Assembly: GCA_009699795.1 (NCBI GenBank)
Contig: WLNK01000064.1
Location: 1 to 5,280, forward strand
DNA: 5,280 nucleotides
Direction: 5' to 3'
Origin: Actinomycetota bacterium
GTDB lineage: Bacteria; Actinomycetota; Actinomycetes; Nanopelagicales; Nanopelagicaceae
A program made the translations under genes and the position numbers. Positions 1 through 5,280 of the stretch are shown here, piece by piece; positions within the stretch are counted from its first letter, which is position 1; each line of letters starts with the position of its first letter. The notes below the pieces were generated by a model. The model saw only the letters and a list, made by a program, of their open reading frames with translations. It was not told the DNA's origin and searched no databases.

Positions 1-9
1 AGTGAACTT

Positions 10-38
10 TTGGAGCAATAGCCTTAAATCTCTAAACT
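10..38 (+). promoter_or_regulatory. Possible weak promoter upstream of panC
   Basis: A TAAACT hexamer at 33-38 matches the TAnnnT -10 pattern (four of six to TATAAT). It sits exactly 17 bases downstream of TTGGAG at 10-15, which matches the -35 consensus only in its first three bases. It lies just ahead of a five-gene run, where a promoter would be expected. The -35 match is poor and such pairs arise by chance in AT-rich DNA, so this is a candidate only. The operon may instead be read from an upstream gene outside the window. Confidence 0.25.
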
Positions 39-70
39 TTTCACATCATCGCCCGGTACCTGAAAGGACT

Positions 71-74
71 GGAG
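71..74 (+). promoter_or_regulatory. Ribosome binding site of panC
   Basis: GGAG lies six bases before the ATG at 81, with a second purine run (GAAAGGA, 62-68) just upstream. It decides the panC start: the reading frame is closed by TAA at 33-35, and there is no ATG, GTG or TTG between that stop and position 81. Confidence 0.75.
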
Positions 75-80
75 CCAGAT

Positions 81-875
81 ATGAAGATAGTTACAAACGC
101 AACAGAGTTGGTTTCTGGCTGCGCATTTGTCCCAACAATGGGCGCACTTCATGAAGGCCACGCATCACTATTTAGAATTGCTAGAGAAATAAATGAAATC
201 GTCGTTGCGAGTATTTTTGTTAACCCACTTCAATTTGAAAGTAAAGACGACCTTGCAAAATATCCACGAACACCCGACAGAGATATTGACTTAGCTGAGG
301 CATCGGGCGTAACCCATCTTTGGCTTCCTAATCAAAGTGAAATTTATCCGGCAGAACCAAAAATAATTTCTGCAGGCGAACTCGGAAATAAATTTGAAGG
401 AGCTTCTCGCAAAGGCCACTTCGATGGCGTCCTCACCGTTGTGCAAAGACTCTTCGAATTAGTTAAACCTGCCCAAGCGGTTTTCGGAGAGAAAGACTTT
501 CAGCAGCTTGCACTTGTGAAAACAATTGCGGGAAATATTGAAATTATTCAGGCGCCGATTATTCGTGAGGCAGATGGTCTTGCAGCTTCATCTCGCAATG
601 TTCGCCTGGATGAAATTTCACGAGAAAAATCTGTAGTTATTTCAAAAGCACTTTATTCAGCAAGTCGCGCGGAATCACTTAACAAAGCACGCTCGGTCTT
701 AAATGAGATCTTGGCTTCTGAGCAAGGGCTAACTTTGGATTATGCAGAAATCATCGATGAAGTGGATTTCAGCAGCGCCATCGAAAGCACGCAAAAGAAG
801 CGTGGGATCGTCGCGGGTTGGATTAATGGGGTTCGATTGCTCGACAATATGCAGATGATCTTCGGGGATAAGTAA
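81..875 (+). CDS. panC: Pantothenate synthetase (pantoate--beta-alanine ligase)
   Basis: Cytoplasmic ligase joining D-pantoate and beta-alanine, using ATP (to AMP and PPi), to make pantothenate, the vitamin precursor of CoA. The 264-residue product carries the family signatures in order: PTMGALHEGH at 18-27 with the HxGH nucleotide-binding motif (H24, H27), FVNPLQF at 46-52 (Q51 corresponds to a pantoate-binding Gln), GHFDGV at 112-117, GEKDFQQL at 136-143 (K138, Q142), the SSRN loop at 170-173 (KMSKS-like), and a C-terminal GWINGVRLLDN at 246-256. All expected active-site residues are present. It is shorter than the usual 280-310 residues, mainly because the segment before PTMG is only 17 residues and the stretch around 148-154 is trimmed. 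The ATG at 81 is the only possible start after the in-frame stop at 33-35 and has a good GGAG site. The stop overlaps the nadB start by one base (TAATG). Beta-alanine must come from elsewhere, since panD is not adjacent. Confidence 0.96.
   Translation: MKIVTNATELVSGCAFVPTMGALHEGHASLFRIAREINEIVVASIFVNPLQFESKDDLAKYPRTPDRDIDLAEASGVTHLWLPNQSEIYPAEPKIISAGELGNKFEGASRKGHFDGVLTVVQRLFELVKPAQAVFGEKDFQQLALVKTIAGNIEIIQAPIIREADGLAASSRNVRLDEISREKSVVISKALYSASRAESLNKARSVLNEILASEQGLTLDYAEIIDEVDFSSAIESTQKKRGIVAGWINGVRLLDNMQMIFGDK
864..867 (+). promoter_or_regulatory. Weak ribosome binding site of nadB inside panC
   Basis: A GGGG run ends seven bases before the nadB ATG at 875. It is a weak Shine-Dalgarno match. 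Because the panC stop and nadB start share a base (TAATG, 873-877), ribosomes finishing panC could reinitiate here, so nadB translation is probably coupled to panC. Confidence 0.45.
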
Positions 876-2488
876 TGAAGTTACTAGCGCCTGCACCGGG
901 TTGGAGTGCAAAAGCCGACGTCATAGTTGTTGGTTCAGGAATCGCCGGACTCACGACCGCACTTCAGGCACGCACATTTGGTTTATCAGTTCTGCTCGTA
1001 ACAAAATCAAAAGTTGATGAAGGATCTACTAAGTGGGCACAAGGTGGCATTGCAGCAGCGCTAGGAGAAGGTGATTCACCTGAACAACATTTAAAAGACA
1101 CTCTTGTTGCTGGAGCAGATTTATGTGACATTGAAGCTGTGCGCGTTTTAGTTACCGAAGGTCCCGAAGCGGTTCGTAAGTTGATTGAACGGGGCGCAAT
1201 ATTTGATCGCGAAGAGAGTGGAGAAATTGCACTCACTCGCGAAGGTGGACATCTACGTAACAGAATTCTTCACGCAGGTGGCGATGCGACAGGAGCTGAA
1301 GTTGAGCGCGCACTGATTGCCGCAATTCAAGCTGATCCTGAAATTGAATTAGTTGAACATGCACTTGTCCTAGATGCTCTTAAGGATAAGAACGGCGCGG
1401 TTTGTGGTGTAACTCTTCACGTTATCGGTGAAGGAAGCCGAGACGGTGTCGGTCAGGCAATGGCAAAGGCAGTTGTTTTGGCAACCGGTGGGCTTGGTCA
1501 AGTATTTGCACAGACAACAAATCCATCAGTTTCAACAGGTGATGGGGTTGCACTCGCACTTCGCGCAGGAGCAAAAGTTGCAGACGTTGAATTTATTCAA
1601 TTCCATCCCACTGTCTTGTGGCTTGGTGAAAATCGCTCGGGGCAACAACCGCTCATTAGCGAAGCTGTACGAGGTGAAGGTGCATATCTTCTCGATGACC
1701 AAGGCAATAGATTTATGGTTGAACAACATCCACTTGCAGAACTTGCACCGCGAGATGTTGTAGCAATTGCCATCATGCGCAAAATGCAGGAAACCGGAAA
1801 ACAACATGTATGGCTAGATGTACGCCACTTAGAAGGTTTTGAAAATAGATTCCCGACAATTTATGCATCCTGTATGGCAAACGGAATCAATCCAACAAAG
1901 GAGTTGATTCCTGTTTCACCTGCATCACATTATGCATCAGGTGGTGTGCGCGTAGATTTGCATGGAAGAACTAGCGTTGCTGGTTTATATGCCTGCGGTG
2001 AAACTGCATGTTCTGGAGTGCACGGTGCAAACAGACTTGCGAGCAATTCACTTCTAGAAGGTTTAGTTTTTAGTTCACGAATTGCGGCTGATATTGCCGC
2101 GCACTTACCAGTTCAAGGCGAACCGGTAGAAAATAATTCACCGGCACTTCTCATTGATCAAAGTGCAAGACGAGATATCCAAAACTCTATGAGTAAAGGT
2201 GCAGGCGTATTACGTTCTTCAGATTCACTAATTCGAACCAGTTCGGATTTAACTCGCATCGAAGATAAAAAGAGCACTTCACCTTGTGTTGAGGCATGGG
2301 AAACAACAAATCTTTTCCAATTAGCTCAAGCAATTCTTAAAGCTGCTCTGATCCGTCAGGAAACTCGCGGCTCACACTGGCGTGAAGATTTTCCTCTCAC
2401 AAGTGTTCAATGGCAGAAAAGAATTCTTCAACAACTTGATCCACACGGGCATTGGCGAACTGATTATCAGGAGGTAATTTCGAAATGA
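875..2488 (+). CDS. nadB: L-aspartate oxidase
   Basis: FAD-dependent flavoenzyme that oxidises L-aspartate to iminoaspartate, the first step of de novo NAD synthesis; reoxidation uses oxygen or fumarate. The product has 537 residues, close to the 540 of E. coli NadB. Visible landmarks: an N-terminal Rossmann FAD site (VGSGIAG at 19-25), STKWAQGGIAA at 51-61, TREGGHLRNRILHAGGDATG at 121-140, AVVLATGG at 199-206, QFHPT with H244, SEAVRGEGAY at 262-271, APRDVV with the probable catalytic base R293, SHYASGG with H352, GANRLASNSLLEG at 384-396 (R387), and a C-terminal helical domain with RQETRGSHWREDFP at 494-507. The QGG(I/M)A-type loop, HPT and E263 argue for NadB rather than the related succinate dehydrogenase or fumarate reductase flavoproteins, as does the nadC neighbour. 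The Thr expected before the Glu of the substrate-capping loop (T259 in E. coli) is Ser262, a mild change. It overlaps panC by 1 nt and nadC by 4 nt. The usual partner nadA is not next to it. Confidence 0.96.
   Translation: MKLLAPAPGWSAKADVIVVGSGIAGLTTALQARTFGLSVLLVTKSKVDEGSTKWAQGGIAAALGEGDSPEQHLKDTLVAGADLCDIEAVRVLVTEGPEAVRKLIERGAIFDREESGEIALTREGGHLRNRILHAGGDATGAEVERALIAAIQADPEIELVEHALVLDALKDKNGAVCGVTLHVIGEGSRDGVGQAMAKAVVLATGGLGQVFAQTTNPSVSTGDGVALALRAGAKVADVEFIQFHPTVLWLGENRSGQQPLISEAVRGEGAYLLDDQGNRFMVEQHPLAELAPRDVVAIAIMRKMQETGKQHVWLDVRHLEGFENRFPTIYASCMANGINPTKELIPVSPASHYASGGVRVDLHGRTSVAGLYACGETACSGVHGANRLASNSLLEGLVFSSRIAADIAAHLPVQGEPVENNSPALLIDQSARRDIQNSMSKGAGVLRSSDSLIRTSSDLTRIEDKKSTSPCVEAWETTNLFQLAQAILKAALIRQETRGSHWREDFPLTSVQWQKRILQQLDPHGHWRTDYQEVISK
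2469..2475 (+). promoter_or_regulatory. Strong Shine-Dalgarno site of nadC
   Basis: AGGAGGT is a full match to the anti-Shine-Dalgarno core and lies nine bases before the nadC ATG at 2485, inside the last codons of nadB. It is the strongest such site seen in the window and fixes the nadC start in combination with the ATGA overlap. Confidence 0.85.
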
Positions 2489-3321
2489 GTTATATCCCAA
2501 TTGATAGAGAGTTAATCAAAAAAGCTCTAGAGGAAGATCTCGCCGGGGGAGAAGACATTACATCGGTTGCAACTGTTAGCGGAGATGAAAAAATCGTTGC
2601 TGATTTTGTTGCGAGAAAGAACGGTGTTGTCGCGGGCGTATTAATGGCCAAGGCGGTACTAGAAGAAGTCGGCCTTTTGGATATTCGGGTATTGGTTGAA
2701 GATGGAAGTGAAGTTAAACCAGGAACCGTACTGATGAGTGTGCGTGGCGATACTCGTGCAATATTGCTTGCAGAACGCACTGCGCTTAACTTTTATAGTC
2801 ATTTAAGTGGAATTGCCACACTTACTTCAATCTGGGTTAAAGAAGTAACTGGAACTAATTGCAAAGTACGAGATACACGAAAAACAACACCTGGATATCG
2901 TGAACTCGAAAAGTATGCGGTGCGAATTGGTGGCGGAACAAACCACAGAATGTCACTTAGCGACGCGGCTCTCATTAAAGATAATCACATTGCAGCCGCA
3001 GGTGGCGTTAGTGAAGCGTTTCGAAAAGTGCGTTCCAAATTTCCCAATGCAGAAATTGAAATTGAGGTTGACACGTTAGAACAACTGAAAGAAGTGCTGG
3101 CTGAAAAACCAGATCTAGTTCTTCTCGACAATATGACTCCTGCACAATGTAAAGAAGCCGTTGCACTCGTCGACGGAAAAATAAAACTTGAAGCATCCGG
3201 TGGAATTTCACTGGAAAGCGCAAGAGAGTACGCCGAAAGCGGAGTTGATTTCCTAGCTATTGGTGCGCTTACCCATTCAGCCCCAGTTTTTGATATTGGT
3301 TTAGATTTGAGAGCGGAGTAA
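2485..3321 (+). CDS. nadC: Nicotinate-nucleotide pyrophosphorylase (quinolinate phosphoribosyltransferase, carboxylating)
   Basis: Converts quinolinate and PRPP to nicotinate mononucleotide, CO2 and PPi, the third step of de novo NAD synthesis, in the cytoplasm. The 278-residue product is of normal length (about 280-300). It has the N-terminal EDLAGGEDITS segment at 17-27, then a type II phosphoribosyltransferase barrel: LAERTALNFYSHLSGIAT at 95-112, DTRKTTPGYRELEKYAVR at 130-147, GGGTNHRMSLSDAALIKDNH at 149-168, EIEVDT at 192-197, LLDNM at 213-217 and EASGGI at 236-241. The active-site residues expected from the M. tuberculosis enzyme are all present with a constant offset of seven: R98, R132, K133, R155, K165, E194 and D215. 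The start overlaps the nadB stop (ATGA) and has an ideal AGGAGGT site, so NadB and NadC are probably made in coupled fashion. ModD-like paralogues share the fold, but the nadB neighbour and intact arginines favour NadC. Confidence 0.97.
   Translation: MSYIPIDRELIKKALEEDLAGGEDITSVATVSGDEKIVADFVARKNGVVAGVLMAKAVLEEVGLLDIRVLVEDGSEVKPGTVLMSVRGDTRAILLAERTALNFYSHLSGIATLTSIWVKEVTGTNCKVRDTRKTTPGYRELEKYAVRIGGGTNHRMSLSDAALIKDNHIAAAGGVSEAFRKVRSKFPNAEIEIEVDTLEQLKEVLAEKPDLVLLDNMTPAQCKEAVALVDGKIKLEASGGISLESAREYAESGVDFLAIGALTHSAPVFDIGLDLRAE
3315..3318 (+). promoter_or_regulatory. Ribosome binding site of coaX
   Basis: GGAG within the last codons of nadC, five bases before the coaX ATG at 3324. The nadC stop (TAA, 3319-3321) lies between site and start, an arrangement suited to reinitiation by the same ribosome. 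Confidence 0.65.
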
Positions 3322-3323
3322 AA

Positions 3324-4088
3324 ATGCTACTAACAGTCGATGTTGGAAATACAAATACCGTACTTGGAGTATTTGATAAAGAAGAGCTTGTTAGATCATG
3401 GCGCGTTAAAACAGACCCGCGCACCACAGCAGACGAACTCTGGCTCCAATACAGAGCCCTTGTTGCTGATTACAAAATTACTGGTCTTTCAATTTGCTCG
3501 ACCGTACCTGCAACTCTTCGTGAATTGCGAACAATGATTGCAACTTACTTTGTAGGAATTCCAACAACAATTGTCGAACCCGGAACGAAGACCGGCGTAC
3601 AACTTCTTGTTGATAATCCAAAAGAAATTGGAGCGGACCGAATTGTTAATACCCTTGCGGCACACGTTTTATATGGTGGCCCTGCAATAGTTGTTGATTT
3701 TGGTACCTCTACAAATCTTGATGTTGTCTCTCCCAAAGGAGAATTCTTAGGTGGCGCACTAGCTCCAGGAATCGAAATTTCAGTTGATGCACTTGCTGCA
3801 AGAGCTGCTCAACTTCGCAAAGTTGAATTAGTGCGTCCCAAGAATGTGATTGGCAAAAACACAGTTGAGGCGCTTCAGTCAGGAACAATCTTTGGATTCG
3901 CGGGTCAAGTAGATGGATTAGTCGATCGAATTACTGCAGAGCTTGCCGAGAGTTTTGACCAAACTCCAACTGTTATCGCAACAGGTGGCCTTGCCCCGTT
4001 AATAATCGGAGTTGCCGAAACTATTGATGAGCATGAGCCAAATCTGACCTTGATTGGTCTGCGCCTTATCCACGAGAGAAATGTCTAA
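3324..4088 (+). CDS. coaX: Type III pantothenate kinase
   Basis: ATP-dependent phosphorylation of pantothenate to 4'-phosphopantothenate, the committed step of CoA synthesis. Type III enzymes are known not to be feedback-inhibited by CoA and to need a monovalent cation such as potassium. The 254-residue protein shows the ASKHA-fold motifs: DVGNTNTVLGVFD at 6-18 (phosphate loop, D6), NPKEIGADRIVN at 98-109 (catalytic D105), VVDFGTSTNLDVV at 123-135 (D125, the cation-site aspartate), GGALAPGI at 143-150, GKNTVEALQSGTIFGFAGQV at 177-196 and ATGGLAPLI at 219-227. Length and residue numbering agree with the well-studied bacterial CoaX proteins. The DFGTSTN form of the third motif, rather than DFGTATT, is one I associate with actinobacterial members. 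It begins 2 nt after nadC and ends in tandem stops TAA-TAG (4086-4091). Placement directly ahead of lysS is the classic actinobacterial order. It uses the product of PanC, encoded at the head of the same operon. Confidence 0.96.
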   Translation: MLLTVDVGNTNTVLGVFDKEELVRSWRVKTDPRTTADELWLQYRALVADYKITGLSICSTVPATLRELRTMIATYFVGIPTTIVEPGTKTGVQLLVDNPKEIGADRIVNTLAAHVLYGGPAIVVDFGTSTNLDVVSPKGEFLGGALAPGIEISVDALAARAAQLRKVELVRPKNVIGKNTVEALQSGTIFGFAGQVDGLVDRITAELAESFDQTPTVIATGGLAPLIIGVAETIDEHEPNLTLIGLRLIHERNV

Positions 4089-4092
4089 TAGG

Positions 4093-4107
4093 TAGACTCA
4101 CGCGCTA
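4093..4107 (+). promoter_or_regulatory. Candidate leaderless promoter (-10 TAGACT) for lysS
   Basis: TAGACT at 4093-4098 fits the TAnnnT -10 pattern common in Actinobacteria. It ends eight bases before the lysS ATG, so transcription would begin at or within a base or two of the A at 4107, giving an mRNA without a leader. In support, the 15 bases before the ATG hold no convincing Shine-Dalgarno sequence; the nearest, AGGTAG at 4090-4095, is weak and too far away. No clear -35 box was found at 16-18 bases upstream, which is usual for such promoters but also weakens the call. lysS could equally be translated as the last gene of the upstream operon. Confidence 0.45.
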
Positions 4108-5280
4108 TGAGCAATGAGAACAACGCCCCGATCGAAGACGATCTTCCGGAACAACTTCGGATTCGTCGCGAGAAGCGCGCTGGCCTTATTGAACGCGGAA
4201 TTGAGCCTTATCCAGTTTCGGTAGCTCGAACAAAATCTTTAAGAGAAGTTCGAACAAAATATGCAGACCTCGCAATTGATATTGCAACTGGTGATATCGA
4301 AAGTCTGACAGGTCGCATTATCTTTAAGCGCGATACAGGGAAACTTTGTTTTGCAACTCTTCGTGAGGGTGATGGAACAGAGCTACAAGCGATGCTCTCA
4401 CTCGACAAAGTTGGAGAAGAAATTCTTAACGCTTGGAAGAGTGATGTTGATCTAGGAGACATCGTGAGCGTTACTGGAGAAATCATTACTTCAAAACGCG
4501 GCGAGCTTTCCATTCTCGCAAATTCTTGGTCGATGGCTGCAAAATCACTTCGTCCTCTACCAAATGATCACAAGCCAATGTCTGAAGAGACACGTGTTCG
4601 CATGCGCTATGTGGATCTCATTGTTCGCCCTGAAGCTCGTGAAAATGCGCGCTTGCGTCCAGCTGTTATGAGATCACTGCGCGAAACTTTTCATGCCGAA
4701 GATTTCATAGAAGTCGAAACACCAATGCTTCAAGTAATGCACGGTGGGGCAGCTGCTCGCCCATTTAAATCTTTCAGCAATGCCTATGACATGGATCTTT
4801 ATTTGCGAATTGCACCCGAACTCTTTCTTAAGCGTTGCGTTGTAGGTGGCATTGAAAGAGTTTTCGAAATAAACCGAAATTTTAGAAATGAAGGCGCAGA
4901 CTCCTCACACTCACCTGAGTTTGCGATGATTGAGAGCTATCAGGCCTACGGAGATTGGCGCTCAATTGCCGACTTAACTCGCAAATTAGTTCAGAACGCT
5001 GCGATGGCAATTTCTGGCTCCCATGTGGTGACACATCATGATGGTCGTAAAGCAGATCTTGGTGGAATTTGGAAAGAAATCTCTTTGTACGATGCAATTT
5101 CCAAAGGTGTTGGCGAAAGCGTTACTGCGCTAACACCTATCGATGATCTAAAGAAAATCGCAACTAAATTAGGCATGAAGATTGATCCAAAGTGGATCAC
5201 CGGCAAACTAGCTGAAGAAATATTTGAACACGTTGCAAAGGATCAGCTCATCGAACCTACCTTTGTAATGGGATTCCCGG
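4107..5280 (+). CDS. lysS: Lysyl-tRNA synthetase, class II (5' part, runs off the window)
   Basis: Charges tRNA(Lys) with lysine in the cytoplasm. The 391 residues visible cover the N-terminal part of a protein normally about 490-510 long and stay open to the right edge. Order: an N-terminal helix, LPEQLRIRREKRAGLIERGIEPYP at about 13-36 shortened here only for description as LPEQLRIRREK at 13-23; an OB-fold anticodon-binding domain at about 65-145; a linker MRYVDLIVRP at 166-175; class II motif 1, FIEVETPML at 200-208; GGAAARPF at 213-220; and motif 2, LYLRIAPELFLKR to FRNEGADSSHSPEF at 231-272. Motif 3 (GxGIDRL type) would lie beyond the window. The start is forced: the frame is closed by TAA and TAG at 4086-4091, and ATG 4107 is the only start codon before the N-terminal domain. 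The gene shares its reading frame with coaX. The GGxxARPF / YLRIAPEL pattern distinguishes LysRS from AspRS and AsnRS. The extended EGADSSHSPEF form and following YQAYGD resemble actinobacterial LysRS. Confidence 0.96.
   Translation, partial: MSNENNAPIEDDLPEQLRIRREKRAGLIERGIEPYPVSVARTKSLREVRTKYADLAIDIATGDIESLTGRIIFKRDTGKLCFATLREGDGTELQAMLSLDKVGEEILNAWKSDVDLGDIVSVTGEIITSKRGELSILANSWSMAAKSLRPLPNDHKPMSEETRVRMRYVDLIVRPEARENARLRPAVMRSLRETFHAEDFIEVETPMLQVMHGGAAARPFKSFSNAYDMDLYLRIAPELFLKRCVVGGIERVFEINRNFRNEGADSSHSPEFAMIESYQAYGDWRSIADLTRKLVQNAAMAISGSHVVTHHDGRKADLGGIWKEISLYDAISKGVGESVTALTPIDDLKKIATKLGMKIDPKWITGKLAEEIFEHVAKDQLIEPTFVMGFP

Noticed and set aside
2..154. Frame open from the left edge into panC
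   Set aside because: It would overlap panC by 74 nt and bypass its ribosome binding site; its product is not recognisable. Probably chance, although an upstream gene ending here cannot be excluded from this window alone.
1428..1763. 111-codon + strand open frame inside nadB
   Set aside because: It lies wholly within nadB in another frame, has no ribosome binding site of note and resembles no protein family; nadB itself is intact across the region.
1532..1807. Minus-strand open frame inside nadB with a Cys-rich end that looks metal-binding at first sight
   Set aside because: The cysteines come from reading conserved nadB codons (around HPT and SEAVRGEG) on the opposite strand; there is no start signal and no supporting context.
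4086..4106. Possible readthrough fusion of coaX to lysS, since both share one reading frame
   Set aside because: Two consecutive in-frame stops (TAA TAG) separate them and each protein is complete at its own end, so a fusion is very unlikely.
4018..4106. Searched for a rho-independent terminator at the end of the cofactor operon
   Set aside because: No stem-loop followed by a T run is visible; transcription probably continues into lysS.
4208..4513. Minus-strand open frame of 101 codons opposite lysS
   Set aside because: Ser/Arg-rich low-complexity product typical of an antisense shadow; the lysS frame carries clear homology throughout.
1..5280. Looked for a novel system, mobile element, direct or inverted repeats, CRISPR units, tRNA or riboswitch
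   Set aside because: Genes with clear housekeeping assignments fill nearly the whole window, the gaps total about 100 bases, and no repeat or RNA fold stood out by eye. The sequence looks like ordinary core genome.

Overview
The window is ordinary housekeeping DNA from what looks like an actinobacterium of moderate GC (low-to-mid forties per cent by eye). The case for Actinobacteria is the gene order panC / nadB / nadC / coaX / lysS, with coaX directly before lysS as in mycobacteria and streptomycetes, plus the actinobacterial style of the CoaX and LysRS sequences and a TAnnnT box just upstream of a start codon without a good Shine-Dalgarno site. The lower GC, slightly shortened proteins and almost absent intergenic space suggest a streamlined lineage such as the freshwater acI group (Planktophila/Nanopelagicus-like). 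That placement is inference from style and was not tested.

Layout, all on the + strand: positions 1-80 are a short upstream region, with a possible weak promoter and a good ribosome binding site. Then come panC (pantothenate synthetase, 81-875), nadB (L-aspartate oxidase, 875-2488), nadC (quinolinate phosphoribosyltransferase, 2485-3321), coaX (type III pantothenate kinase, 3324-4088) and lysS (lysyl-tRNA synthetase, 4107 to beyond the right edge). The first four are joined by a 1-nt overlap, a 4-nt ATGA overlap and a 2-nt gap, so they almost certainly form one translationally coupled operon. lysS follows after 18 nt and may also have its own leaderless promoter. No terminator is visible in the window, and no stretch over 300 bases lacks a gene.

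The operon combines steps of two cofactor pathways. PanC and CoaX lie on the route from pantoate and beta-alanine to pantothenate and then 4'-phosphopantothenate (CoA). NadB and NadC are the first and third steps from aspartate to nicotinate mononucleotide (NAD). The partners often found beside such genes are missing here: panD (beta-alanine supply) is not next to panC, and nadA (quinolinate synthase) is not next to nadB. They may be elsewhere in the genome. No mobile element, CRISPR array, RNA gene, defence system or clearly novel system was found.
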